This document shows, in pieces, positions 12,342 through 22,793 of a DNA stretch of 64,000 bases. Made by a program: the position numbers and the translations under genes. The stretch comes from Aedes albopictus. Its lineage: Eukaryota > Arthropoda > Insecta > Diptera > Culicidae. The notes under the pieces are model-generated. The model was not told where the DNA came from. It saw only the letters and a list, made by a program, of their open reading frames with translations, and made no database searches. Numbering within the stretch: position 1 is the stretch's first letter; the number at the start of each line of letters is the position of its first letter. The DNA lies in assembly GCF_035046485.1 (NCBI RefSeq), contig NC_085137.1, positions 43,641,155 through 43,705,154 on the forward strand. Reading direction: 5' to 3'.

Positions 12342-14181
12342 TGTAATCGAAGATACCCGTGGATATCCCTAGTTGGCGATCGTTAGCAACCTGTTTATTA
12401 TTCCCAAACAAGTCCTCATCAAGTGCAGACGTTTTTCAAGCGATTTTCCCATAGTTATAATAAACCACTGTTACTTGTTCGTTTGTAACGTTCCGTCCCG
12501 TTACGCTAAGCAAACGGCTTAAGCGCCACCTTCCAAGTAGAAGGACCGTTCACTCTTCTCAATTACCCGGCAATGAAACCTCCCTCTCAGGGCAGGTCAA
12601 CCTAGTTCTTAAGAAACGAAGCCGCACTCAACAACCCAAACGTCAGACAACTAATCAGAACCAACTCAAATTCTCAAAAAAAAACTTACCGAAACCGAAT
12701 CAAATATTCCTAAATTAGCCAATGGGGGAAATGCTTATCACTAAAAGAACCCAACACCAACCTTAAATCTAGAAATTCAACAAATTTGTGACGTATTAAA
12801 AAAAAGGAGTACCCTAACTAATCTAGAAGTAAGTTTTATTCAGATTCAATTTAAGCGAAGTTAATTTAAAAAAAATATATATTCAAATTCATCGAGTTCA
12901 AATCGATTGCCTTTAATTAAACTATTCAATTCAACTGCAAATTAAGGCAAACCTAACTCCTAACTGTGACGTCACGTTTTCGAAAGAAACTTCAAGAGCA
13001 AATTTTTCGTTTCGTTTTGTCAGATCTGACCTCTTTACGCGACGATCCCTCGGCGGTCGTCCCACGTGGTCTTACGATTGGTTGTTGCGCACTTCAGTAC
13101 TCACCGACTGGTCCAAACTTACACCAACGGCCGATTCCACCATACGACTCGCGCGTCGGCGTCGGTTCCGGGGTATAGGCGTCCCCTTGCAGTGGAGTGT
13201 TGAGCTTCCAATTGGGTTGTCAGCTCACGCCGCACGTCTTATTGGCGGACGAGTCGTCGTCACACGAAAAATGCTACCGTGGTAGCCAATGTTGCACAGC
13301 AGTGGCGGTGACGGTTTGGTGGGTCAAAACTCACAGCCTATCGGTGATGGTCGGTGGTAGTCCTCGCTGGATCTGAGGGATGATTGTCCACCCCAGACTA
13401 GCCGCCCACGTTGGTTGGGCAAGGAGGGCCTATTCAACGTGGATTCTCACTTAAATTTGCTCACTTTCGATCAAATTAGGCTTACCTGAATTTGTATTAG
13501 CCAAAACTCAATTAATCAGGCACTTTTTTCACCGATTCTAAATTCTCGATCAATTCAAATATTCTACACGAAAACACAGAAACATCATATTAGCACACGA
13601 AATTTAATTTTAAAACTCCCGATAACTTACTTCGAGTTTAGTTTGAACAATGAGAAACTAATTCAAATTGATTGAATGTAACTTTGATTAACTTTCAAAG
13701 CACTCCGACAAATGTCGATCTGCACTCCACAAAGCACTCCACTATTCTGAAGTAATAATCGCGATCCAGATTCAAAATAGGGTTGAGCACATTTAGATGA
13801 ACGCAATTTCCCACCCGAATGCATACAAAAAGTCGTGCATTCTATTGTTTCTTTTGGTTGACTAATTTGGGAATTTTCATATGCAACTCTGGCGCAATTT
13901 AGTTACAGCGACGAGAGAGGTTCAGATTATTTCTCTAAGACGCAATAGATTTGAAATAATGAAATGTCGCCTAGTTACTCAACTCAAATACAAGATGGCG
14001 CATTGTTGGGTTTGTGCTTTGGCTAAACTTCATATGCTGTCAGTTTTGTACATTCATGACGAACACTAACAGAAACATACAGTAACTTATGAATGAAACG
14101 AAAAACACATATAGGGTTCTAAATGACGTTACACGTTTAGTCTCGCGTTTCATTTCGTGGCCCGGATACAAAATCTCTTCA
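12342..14181 (+). repeat. copia 5' LTR, split by an insertion
   Basis: The left part is 12342-12483 and the right part 14138-14181. Joined after removal of one CGTT they match the 186 bp 3' LTR. An AATAAA-type signal lies in the left part near ATAATAAACC. Confidence 0.9.
12484..14133. mobile_element. 1.65 kb solo-LTR-like insert in the copia 5' LTR
   Basis: The insert begins TGTAACGTTCC and ends TGACGTTACA, and is flanked by CGTT on both sides (12480-12483 and 14134-14137). The uninterrupted 3' LTR shows a single CGTT at the same place. TG...CA ends, a 4 bp duplication and the absence of a long frame point to a solo LTR of a larger element. The 8-base terminal inverted repeat TGTAACGT/ACGTTACA would also fit a non-autonomous DNA element. 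It must be younger than the copia insertion. Confidence 0.7.
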
Positions 14182-14191
14182 GGTTATGGGC
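14182..14191 (+). promoter_or_regulatory. copia primer binding site (initiator tRNA-Met, internal)
   Basis: GGTTATGGGC directly follows the 5' LTR. It is complementary to the anticodon-loop part of initiator tRNA-Met, the primer known for Drosophila copia (a 5' half-tRNA). The Gag-Pol start codon (14186-14188) lies inside it. Confidence 0.75.
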
Positions 14192-17100
14192 ACCTCGTTG
14201 AAAGAGAATTCCGGAATACCTCAACTGAAGGGGGACAATTTCGCGAACTGGCAGTTCCGGGTGAAGTTACACATGGAAGCTGCAGAAGTATCGGAAGCGC
14301 TTGAAGAAGATGTACCAGTCGCCGCAGAGGACCGGAGAAAGTATCTCAAGATGGACCGGAAGGCCAAGTCCTTACTAGTCAGCTTCATCTCGGACGAATG
14401 TCTGGAGATAGTTCGGGAGAAACAGACGGCCAAAGCGATGTGGAAGGCACTGGAGGACACCTTCGCCAAGAAGTCTGTGGCAAGCCAGACAGTTTTACGG
14501 AAGCAATTGGCAAGGCTTCGAATGCGAGAAGGATCATCGATGCGAAGTCACTTCCTTGCGTTTGATGAATTGGTTCGACAATTGAAAACGGCGGGAGCTC
14601 AGCTGCAGGAGAATGACCTGGTGGCGCAATTATTCCTTACGTTGCCGGACAGTTTCGACCCTCTCGTTACCGCGTTGGAGAACATGAACGAAGAAGATCT
14701 CACTCTGGAGAAGGTAAAGCAAAGGTTGCTGGCCGAAGAGATGAAGCGATCTGATCGTCGTGAAGATCCCGTTGAAGAGAAGGGAGCGGCATTCGTCGGA
14801 GGAAGGAACAGGAAGATCAAAAAGTTCACAGGAAAGTGCCATAATTGCGGAAAAGTTGGGCACATGCAAAAGGATTGTCGGAATCGGAAACATCAAGGTG
14901 GAGGCAACTCGGCGCATGAAGCGAAGGCAGTTTCGTTCATGGTGAAGAGGCCAGGACCCGTGAAGAAATCCAACGAGATCGTGTTCTGTGTGGATTCTGG
15001 TTGCAGTGATCATTTAGTCAACAACAAGGATCATCTTCAAGACCTGAGGAAGCTGGAGAAACCGTTCGTCGTGGATGTAGCTAAGGATGGCGTTTCGTTA
15101 ATCGGAGAATATGAAGGTGAGATACGAGGATTTACGAAGAAAGGAGTGCGATTTGAGATGAAGAATGTCGTGTATCTACCGGATCTACGTGAGAACTTGC
15201 TGTCAGTCAAGAGGCTTTCCGAAAGTGGTATCGAGCTGCTGTTCAAAGGAAAAAATTGTTCAAACAAAGCTGTAATGAAGAACAATGGTCAAGTGATTGC
15301 AGAGGCATTCCTGAGAGGAAACTTGTACGAGCTAGAATTGATCGCTGATGACAAACACCAAGCCAACCTGTGTGCAACCGAAGTTAGTTCTGTGTGGCAC
15401 CGTCGTTTGGGTCACCCAAGTCAACACGCCATGGAGAATCTGTTGAAGTTTGAAATGGTCACTGGAATTGAAGCAAAGCTGGAAAAGATCGGTTTTTGTG
15501 AAACTTGTGTCAAAGGTAAGCAGTGCAGAGATCCGTTCAATGGCTGCCGGGAGCGAACGAGCCGTCCTTTAGAGCGAATTCACTCGGATGTGTGTGGACC
15601 CATAGATCCTTCGGCGTGGGATGGATCCCGCTATTTTGTGTCTTTCATAGACGACTTCAGCCATTTTGCCGTCATATACACCATCAAGCGAAAATCTCAA
15701 GTATTCGAATGCTTTCAAGAATATGAGGCGATGGCATCCGCTCACTGGAATCTGAAGATTAGCAAGCTGACGGTTGACCAAGGTACAGAATACTGTTCAA
15801 ATGAGCAACGGAGATTTTACAAGCGAAAGGGGATCCAAATCGAGCCGACGATTGCTTACTCGCCACAGCAAAATGGCGTGTCGGAAAGATTTAACCGGAC
15901 GTTAGTGGAGAAGATAAGATGCATGCTGATCGACTCAAGAATGCCCAAAAATATGTGGAGCGAGGCAGCGTTCACCGCAACGTACTTGCTGAATCGAAGT
16001 CCTACCACGGCTATTCAAGAGAAGGTAACTCCCGCTGAACGTTGGACCAGATCCAAACCGGATTTAGGAAAGCTACGCATTTTCGGATGTAAAGCGTTTG
16101 CCTGGATTCCAAACCAACGAAGAAGAAAGCTGGACGCAAAAAGTCGTGAAGGTGTTATGATTGGATATGGCCCTAATGGTTATCGCCTGTGGGATAAAGC
16201 TGCTAGAAGGATCTTTACCGCAAGAGATGTACGTTTTGATGAATCGAATATGCCGTTTGCAGATGAAGCAAATCCCGCAGAGAACAGCCCTCTGATTGTT
16301 CCAATTCGTTACGAGCAAGAGGGGGAGAACCAATGTGAGAACGATGCTGTGAACGACGTGGAACCTGATCATGCGAGAGACCCCGAGGAGAATTACCAGA
16401 GCTTTGAACAAGTTTCCGACAACGAGCAAAATGAAATTGCGGATCAAGAACATTCGACACCTGAGGCGCTCCCTTCGCAATCAAGACGTGAAGACTGCAT
16501 AGAGTCAACCACGAGGCACAGCGAACGGGAGCGCAGGCTCCCAGGTAAGTTCCTGGACTTTTTCACCGGATTCAGAGCATCGTCTGCTGTTCAAATTTCC
16601 AATTCCACAGATCCACCCGCTTCCTATGCTGAAATCGCAAATCGTGACGACAGAGATGTTTGGTATGCTGCCATGAACGATGAATTGGAATCGCTGAAGG
16701 CCAACCAGGTGTGGAAGATGATTCAATGCCCGGACGGAGTTAAACCATTGAAATCGAAATGGGTTTTCTGCACCAAACATGATGAAAATGGCAGCGTTAC
16801 CAGGTATAAGGCCAGGCTCGTAGTAAAGGGTTATCTTCAAAAACCCGGACTGGATTATCAAGAGACCTATGCTCCAGTGGCGAAGCTCACGACTGTGCGG
16901 ACCGTTCTGGCTGTTGGTGTTCAGAGAGGATATTGTTTCCACCAAATGGATGTTAAAACCGCCTTCCTGCATGGCGAGCTGCGCGAGCTGATATACATGG
17001 CAGTCCCTGATGGCGTGAAGGCGAAACAAGGAGAAGTGTGCCTGCTACAAAAATCGCTATATGGTCTCAAGCAGTCTCCAAGATGTTGGAACGAGAAATT

Positions 17101-18160
17101 CAACAGCACACTCTTGAAGTTGGGATTCAAACGATCGAGACATGACTACTGCCTTTATGTGCGTGCCGGGAGAAGCGAAGAAGACACCATATTCCTCATA
17201 CTTTATGTCGATGATCTGCTGATAGCCGGAGCGAAGCTAAGCGAAATTCAAGAATTGAAAAAACAATTATCACGAGCGTTCAAAATGACTGACTGCGGAG
17301 AGGTAAAGCACTTCCTTGGAGTGAAGATCCAGTACGACCAAAGGGAAGGAAAAATGTTACTATCGCAAACGAGCAGTGTTGAGAAGATGTTGACGAAATT
17401 TGGCATGGCTGAATGTAATCCATCAAGAAGCCCCATGGAGAAAGCCCTTCAATTGACCAAATCCCAGGACGATTCAATTCAGGAACCATATCGTGAGCTA
17501 CTAGGAAGCCTGATGTACTCCATGATGTGGACCAGACCAGACATTTGTTTCCCGGTAGGGTTTCTCGGTAGATTTCAACAACAACCTGGACCACGACATT
17601 GGATGGCGCTAAAACGTGTTGTGCGATATTTGAAAGGTACCAAGCATATGACACTGCAGTTCAAACGGCATGAGAATGCAAAGCCCCTCACTGGATTTGC
17701 AGATGCGGACTGGGCTGGTGACCAAGAAGACCGGAAGTCAGTCAGCGGATTTGTTTTTCAAGTTTTTGGAAATACAATATCCTGGTCAAGCAAGAAACAA
17801 TCAAGTGTTGCGATGTCGTCCAGTGAAGCAGAATATGTTGCGCTGAGCTGTGCTGCTGCTGAAGCTATATGGCTGACAGGAGTTCTGAACGATTTAGGCG
17901 TGGAGCATGTGGAACCAGTGACGATATTCGAAGACAACCATGGATGCATTGGAATGGCAAAGAATCTGGAATCGAAACGAGCGAAACATATAGATATTCG
18001 ATATCATTTTGTCCGTGACCATGTTGCTGAAGGAAAACTAGACGTACAACCAATTGGAACGAAGGATCAACTAGCTGACATTTGTACCAAGGCGTTGGAC
18101 GGAGATCGTTTCACTGCACTTCGGAGAAACCTAGGGTTACACGATCGAGAGGGGGTGTAA
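14186..18160 (+). CDS. copia Gag-Pol polyprotein
   Basis: A single 1324-codon frame encoding all Ty1/copia functions in the copia order. An N-terminal Gag contains LKGDNFANW. A CCHC knuckle (CHNCGKVGHMQKDC, about residue 218) and the aspartic protease DSGCSDH (D about 270) follow. The integrase has an HHCC zinc finger from about 404 and catalytic residues in HSDVCG, DQGTEY and GVSERFN (about 468-567). The reverse transcriptase has YVDD at 1007-1010. RNase H has DADWAG, SEAEY and EDNHG (about 1173-1250). Its products assemble a virus-like particle, copy the RNA and integrate the cDNA. The start is forced: the next methionine lies after the conserved Gag segment, and the first ATG sits in the primer binding site. 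The stop (18158-18160) lies in the first bases of the 3' LTR. No frame disruption was found. Confidence 0.95.
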   Translation: MGTSLKENSGIPQLKGDNFANWQFRVKLHMEAAEVSEALEEDVPVAAEDRRKYLKMDRKAKSLLVSFISDECLEIVREKQTAKAMWKALEDTFAKKSVASQTVLRKQLARLRMREGSSMRSHFLAFDELVRQLKTAGAQLQENDLVAQLFLTLPDSFDPLVTALENMNEEDLTLEKVKQRLLAEEMKRSDRREDPVEEKGAAFVGGRNRKIKKFTGKCHNCGKVGHMQKDCRNRKHQGGGNSAHEAKAVSFMVKRPGPVKKSNEIVFCVDSGCSDHLVNNKDHLQDLRKLEKPFVVDVAKDGVSLIGEYEGEIRGFTKKGVRFEMKNVVYLPDLRENLLSVKRLSESGIELLFKGKNCSNKAVMKNNGQVIAEAFLRGNLYELELIADDKHQANLCATEVSSVWHRRLGHPSQHAMENLLKFEMVTGIEAKLEKIGFCETCVKGKQCRDPFNGCRERTSRPLERIHSDVCGPIDPSAWDGSRYFVSFIDDFSHFAVIYTIKRKSQVFECFQEYEAMASAHWNLKISKLTVDQGTEYCSNEQRRFYKRKGIQIEPTIAYSPQQNGVSERFNRTLVEKIRCMLIDSRMPKNMWSEAAFTATYLLNRSPTTAIQEKVTPAERWTRSKPDLGKLRIFGCKAFAWIPNQRRRKLDAKSREGVMIGYGPNGYRLWDKAARRIFTARDVRFDESNMPFADEANPAENSPLIVPIRYEQEGENQCENDAVNDVEPDHARDPEENYQSFEQVSDNEQNEIADQEHSTPEALPSQSRREDCIESTTRHSERERRLPGKFLDFFTGFRASSAVQISNSTDPPASYAEIANRDDRDVWYAAMNDELESLKANQVWKMIQCPDGVKPLKSKWVFCTKHDENGSVTRYKARLVVKGYLQKPGLDYQETYAPVAKLTTVRTVLAVGVQRGYCFHQMDVKTAFLHGELRELIYMAVPDGVKAKQGEVCLLQKSLYGLKQSPRCWNEKFNSTLLKLGFKRSRHDYCLYVRAGRSEEDTIFLILYVDDLLIAGAKLSEIQELKKQLSRAFKMTDCGEVKHFLGVKIQYDQREGKMLLSQTSSVEKMLTKFGMAECNPSRSPMEKALQLTKSQDDSIQEPYRELLGSLMYSMMWTRPDICFPVGFLGRFQQQPGPRHWMALKRVVRYLKGTKHMTLQFKRHENAKPLTGFADADWAGDQEDRKSVSGFVFQVFGNTISWSSKKQSSVAMSSSEAEYVALSCAAAEAIWLTGVLNDLGVEHVEPVTIFEDNHGCIGMAKNLESKRAKHIDIRYHFVRDHVAEGKLDVQPIGTKDQLADICTKALDGDRFTALRRNLGLHDREGV
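18147..18155 (+). promoter_or_regulatory. copia polypurine tract
   Basis: GAGAGGGGG immediately upstream of the 3' LTR. It also encodes the last Gag-Pol residues. Confidence 0.75.
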
Positions 18161-18341
18161 TCGAAGATACCCGTGGATATCCCTAGTTGGCGATCGTTAG
18201 CAACCTGTTTATTATTCCCAAACAAGTCCTCATCAAGTGCAGACGTTTTTCAAGCTATTTTCCCATAGTTATAATAAACCACTGTTACTTGTTCGTTTAG
18301 TCTCGCGTTTCATTTCGTGGCCCGGATACAAAATCTCTTCA
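18156..18341 (+). repeat. copia 3' LTR
   Basis: 186 bp, intact, TG...CA ends. Followed by the right AATTC duplication. Confidence 0.93.
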
Positions 18342-19600
18342 AATTCCTCCACGAATTCTTTAAGGAATTCCTCCAGGAATTCTTTTAGAAATACCTCCAA
18401 GCATTCCTCCAGGGATTTGCATAGGAATTCCTCCAGGGATTCATCCAGACATTTCTTCAGAATTTAATTCTGGGACTCCTCCAGGAATACCTTTAAGAAT
18501 TCCACCAGGAATTACCCCAGGAAATCCTGCAGAATTTACAACAAGAATTCTGGATTTATTCCTGGCATTTGCTCCAGGATTGCCACCAAGAATACCTCCA
18601 GGAATTAGCCCAAGAATTGATCCAGGAATTGACCCAGAAAATCCTCCAGGGATTCTCTTTTGAAATTGTTTCAAGAATTTCTTCAGTAATTCCTCCATAA
18701 GTTTTTCCAGGGATTTTTTCCGGGAATTCATCCAGGGTTTCCTTGAGGATTTTTTCCAGAAATTTCTCCTCCAGCAATTCCTCCAAGGATTCCTCTAGAG
18801 ATTTCTTAAGGAATTGGTTCAAGGGATCCCTCCAGGAATACCACCAGCATTTCCTCCAGGAATTCCATCAGGAATTGGTCCAGGTATTTATCACAAATTC
18901 CATCAGGGAATCCTCTAAAGATTCTTCCAGAAATTCCTCCAGAAATTCCTATGAAGATTCCTCCAATAATTCATCCAGAAATTCCTCCAAGAATTTTTCC
19001 TGGAATTCCTCCAGAAATTCCTCTGGAAATTCCTAATGGAATTTCTGCAGGCACTCCTCCAGGAGTTCCTCTGGAGATTACTTAAGGATTCCTCGAGGAA
19101 TTCCTGCAGGTATTTCTCTAGAGATACCTCATGAAATTCAACTAGGGCTTCCTCGAGGAATTTCTCTGGAAATTCTTCGTCCAGGGATTCTACCTGAAGG
19201 TTTTCCAGCAATTCAAGAAAATCTTCCAGAGCTTCACTAGGGAATCCTTTTGGGATCGCTCTAGGATTTCCTCCAGTAATTCTTCCAGGAATACCTCCAG
19301 GATGTTCATTAATTCCACCAGGGTTTCATCCAGGCATTTCTTCCGGATTTGATTCTGGGAATACTCCAGAAATACCTTTCAGAATTCCACCAGGAAATAC
19401 CCTAGGAACTCCTGCACAAAATTACCTCAGGAATTCTTGCAAAAATTAATCCAGTAAATCGTTCAGAAATTACAACGGCAATTTATCCAGGAATTTCTCC
19501 AGGAAATCATCCTCCCGGAGTGTATATACGCATTATTTCAAGAACCCAGGGATTCTTCAAAGGATTCCTCCAGAGATTTCTGAAGGAGTTGTAAACTGAT
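18342..19600. repeat. GGAATTCC array, part right of the copia element
   Basis: Continuation of the array at 11755-12341, with many copies of AATTCCTCCAGG. Frames of 70-100 codons on both strands (SRNSS or EEFLE-type runs) are repeat by-products. Confidence 0.85.
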
Positions 19601-20838
19601 ATGAAAGGCTCTTAAGAGAAAAAATTAAACCATAGATAAACCATACACTTCAGGGTGGCTATGTTTAGATGTAGAAAAAGTTGGGAAAACCAACTACATA
19701 ATTTATTAAAAAAAAAACTATGACATTACTAAAATATGCATGAGATGCAAAGAATTTCAAAAACAACACAATAAAATTAATATTAAATGCGGTAGATAAT
19801 AGCAAAAAGAAAACTACACCAGCACATTTAAAATGGGCAATACAAGGTTTGCCGGGTCAGCTAGTATATATATATAAATGAGTTTAAATTTTCTTTGAGG
19901 AAACAAAACTCAAGAACGGGTGGACCAATCAGCATGACTCTTGCACGGTTCGATTCGTATTCGTGGTGGCTGTGTTTATTAGCGTGATTCAAAAAAACGT
20001 TTTTGCTCCACACCGCTTATTCGATTCGTAACAGAATTCCAAAACTTCTCCCAAAAATTGAGCTGATTTGGTTGAAAATTGTGAGTGCACAAGCCCTTCA
20101 AAGTTTGTATGGGAATTACTATGAGAAATCATCGTTTTTCATTCAATTGACCGTAAAATTTCCCCAAGTGCCCTAGAGTGTTAGTTGACCCTTGGTACTC
20201 CTAGGCTCCTTTATCAGCTACAACTTTTCCGAAGACCACATTCAAATCGGACGCCTCATTAATTAGTTATTGATTTTTATCCAGAATGAAAATCTTTGAT
20301 AATGATGATTACACTATTCGATGGGCATCACTGCAAGTTGCCTTGAAACATAGTAGCCATGATTTCTGTGTGCTACACGCTATGTCCAAAGGGAAGTATT
20401 ATGAAAATCGAATGTACCGCAAATGTTATTCCCTAGGATCGTAGCTTTGGACCTCTAGTTTCAGAATCTGTGCGGTTTAAAATATTTCATCTTGGGTTTT
20501 TTGATATTTTTGATTTTTTTCCTGTTTTCCCATACAAATATCGGAAAAAGTCATTTTAAGGTCAATTTCGTCCCATATAAAAATGTATGAAAAAAAACCC
20601 TAAAGCCCCCCCAACCCCCTTCTGGCTACGCCAGTGTTGTACGAGTGTATTATTGGCATACAAATGGACCCAATGTATTTTGAAGTACGGGTCAAAATAT
20701 CTGTAAATCTTAGGATAGTTTTAATGTAGTGAATCGTGGAATATAATCTACGCTACTCCTAGATCGCAGTACAATTCAGATAACTTAGCAACATTCACTT
20801 GGTGATCTAGTTCATTTAAACTATTTTGTAATTAAGAC
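19601..20838. other. mini-me/Helitron-like pieces and unassigned repeat DNA
   Basis: 19640-19864 is a 3' part of the mini-me-like family, ending GCCGGGTCAGCTAGT. 19865-19978 is the 5' part of another copy, with ATATATATAAATGAGTTT and CTCTTGCACGGTTCG. The remaining 860 bases have no long frame and end with AAGAC, whose AGAC (20835-20838) is the target duplication of the next element. Confidence 0.5.
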
Positions 20839-21600
20839 TGTAAGGTAAAACCTTATCACTTTTTCTCATTTAGTAACAAGCTTGACAAATCCAATTCCAC
20901 AATTCCCACGACATAACAAAATCATACGAAGATCATGAAACACAAGACCTGACAAGACGAACATGTTCTCACGACAATAAATTAACATGAACCCGCAAAT
21001 GCTTAAACCAAAACCATGTCAGAAATCTGAGAAAATGCTATTAGCCTTTTCTAAAGTGCAAAATAATATTTTCCAGAACTGATTTACAAATCCCAAACAC
21101 CTATTTCTATCAGTTCACACGTTCCATTCCAAACCTCTTATTTGCCCACACAAAACGGACAGTTACAAGTGTCAACGACCATAAATTCTAGACACCGATC
21201 ATATTTCTACATACATGCAATAACGGAGTGATCGACTTGAACCGATCGCTTAACCGGCACCAGCAAGCACACCACCGACGAGCAATATTCCCACAGCTTA
21301 AAGATGCACCCCCGCGACAAAGCAATCCTCTCTTTCTTGCACTCAGTGCAACGAACGAAACGACAAAAGCACGTGACGATAACCGAATAGACAACGAGAC
21401 TTAATTACGCCCTTTTTCCCTCTCTTCACAAAAAACACTCTCAATTTCCCTAACTATGATGTAGTACTAGATTAAGTGAAAATTAACAAAACCAGTTTGA
21501 TGAATAATAAACGCGGAAATTTTCGGGATTGATTCAAATCGAATGGTTCTTCTTTTCGACGTTGATGACAAATCCCTGTAGTGAAAGAGAACCTGTGACA
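20839..21600 (+). repeat. mdg1-like 5' LTR
   Basis: 762 bp, same length and sequence as the 3' copy by eye, TG...CA ends. A 68-codon minus-strand frame (21188-21394) recurs identically in both LTRs but has no coding signature. Confidence 0.93.
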
Positions 21601-21616
21601 TGGCGACACGTGGCAG
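21601..21616 (+). promoter_or_regulatory. mdg1-like primer binding site
   Basis: TGGCGACACGTGGCAG abuts the 5' LTR. TGGCGAC is the complement of a tRNA CCA end and resembles the arginine-tRNA site of mdg1 and 412, with a possible one-base difference after it. The tRNA identity is an inference. Confidence 0.6.
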
Positions 21617-21899
21617 TTGCTAAGTATTTGACTTAGCCGAAAAACAAAGTGTATTAGGCTCTGAACAAGTCAAAAAAAATCAAAGTGCTAAGTTTATCAC
21701 AAGATGTGAACAAGAATAATTAGTGCAAGTGGAAAACAATTCGAAGAAAATATTCCAGAATAATGTGAAAACCAGCAAAAATCTTGAAGAATCACGTATA
21801 GATTCAACGTACGCAACCCAACTAGTGGAAGTGCAACGTCAATTACAAGAAAATTTATGATCCACGAAAAACAGTGAAAAAAAAAAAAGAATTAACAAA

Positions 21900-22094
21900 A
21901 TGGGATTTTTCTCCGCGGATGAGATTGTGGCAAACAATACCACGGAAAATACCGTGATAGCAGCAGCACTCGTGATGATGGTGGCAGTGCTCATCATTTT
22001 AGTGATCGCGAAAATGTACTTAAAATACATTTCGGGACGTGTTCAGGAAACCACCCGTCGTGAAATCCAATTACATAGCATGCGACAAGTGTAA
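21900..22094 (+). CDS. leader micro-ORF: 64-residue single-pass membrane protein
   Basis: The ATG has a strong insect-type context (AACAAAATGG). The product has an acidic, asparagine-rich N terminus (NNTTENT), one hydrophobic segment (about residues 19-41, containing AAALVMMVAVLIILVIA) and a basic C-terminal tail (RRE...RQV). That is the layout of a single-pass membrane protein. It lies in the leader 300 bases after the 5' LTR and 700 before gag, so it would be the first translated frame of the genomic RNA. I do not recognise it. Small leader frames are known in some mdg1/412-type elements, but their function is not established. It may be a membrane accessory protein, or a translational control frame that lowers Gag initiation. 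Confidence 0.5.
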   Translation: MGFFSADEIVANNTTENTVIAAALVMMVAVLIILVIAKMYLKYISGRVQETTRREIQLHSMRQV

Positions 22095-22450
22095 AAAAAA
22101 AAACAACTTTGCGGCTACTATCTTGCCGATAAAAAAAAAAACAAACAGAAGAAACTTACGAAGAAAACAAATACTATTATGGTTGCTACCTTGCCGACAA
22201 GAAGGTAAACAGTGATAAAAACTAACAAAAAAAAATGATATCTACAACGTGACGAAGTGCTACGAAAAACGAAAGGATCGCAGTATCGCTCGCAAGCTAC
22301 GCAGCGGAATCCATCGCAGTTACATGAGGAGCAGCTAGCAGCAGTGCGACTGACAACAAGCTAAGTAACACCAATTTTTATTTAATTTTCTACGTGCAAA
22401 AAAATTTTTTTTTTGAGAAAAAAAAGATATACCAATAATAAATATTTAAA

Positions 22451-22531
22451 ATGGATGATCCAATTAGCCCAGAATTATGGAACATAATTGATGAATTTTT
22501 AGCTACCGTAGTTGTAACTAAACAAAAATAA
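22451..22531 (+). CDS. leader micro-ORF, 26 residues, acidic
   Basis: ATG after AAATATTTAAA, ending at TAA. The product (MDDPISPELWNIIDEFL...) is acidic with one tryptophan and resembles in character the next micro-ORF 32 bases downstream (MEDEWEEFLKLL...). The pair may be diverged duplicates or may act as upstream frames controlling gag. The frame is short and could be chance. Confidence 0.3.
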   Translation: MDDPISPELWNIIDEFLATVVVTKQK

Positions 22532-22562
22532 TCAAAAAAAAATATAAATATCTAATTTCATT

Positions 22563-22763
22563 ATGGAGGACGAATGGGAAGAATTTTTGAAACTTTTAAA
22601 AGAGATAAGTGAGGGTAAAGGTACAGGATGTTTTGAGCCCTTTGGCAATAAATGAGACCCCAAAACCTGGGAAGAAATGATTACAAGAATAGAAGATCTT
22701 CCCGGAGATGAGCCAATAACCTGGCAACCAATTGATAAAAACATATCTTCAAAGGAAAATTAA
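22563..22763 (+). pseudogene. leader micro-ORF with an in-frame TGA
   Basis: The ATG opens a frame of 30 codons to TGA (22653-22655). The same frame then stays open for another 35 codons to TAA (22761-22763), and both halves are acidic and tryptophan-containing (MEDEWEEFLKLL; TWEEM; ITWQP). The continuity suggests one 66-codon gene with either a nonsense change in this copy or a read-through stop. The base after TGA is G, which is not the strongest leaky context. The frame ends 30 bases before the gag ATG. I do not recognise the product. Confidence 0.4.
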
Positions 22764-22793
22764 TCGCAATACACAATCTCTCCTTACAATGAA

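Larger units (their letters stand above)
12342..18341 (+). mobile_element. complete Ty1/copia retrotransposon, 5' LTR interrupted
   Basis: The element runs from TGTAATCG to ATCTCTTCA and is flanked by the 5 bp duplication AATTC (12337-12341 and 18342-18346). Its LTRs are 186 bp each once the insert in the 5' copy is subtracted, and they differ at one base by eye (GCGATT against GCTATT). Without the insert it is about 4.35 kb. It encodes one uninterrupted Gag-Pol frame. The body may be competent, but the insert in the 5' LTR probably disrupts transcription of this copy. Confidence 0.93.

Noticed and set aside
18441..19211. Several 70-100 codon frames on both strands
   Set aside because: Array by-products with EEFLE or SRNSS runs in all frames.
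21188..21394. 68-codon minus-strand frame, repeated at 28442-28648
   Set aside because: Duplicated because it lies in both LTRs; no domain and no promoter evidence.
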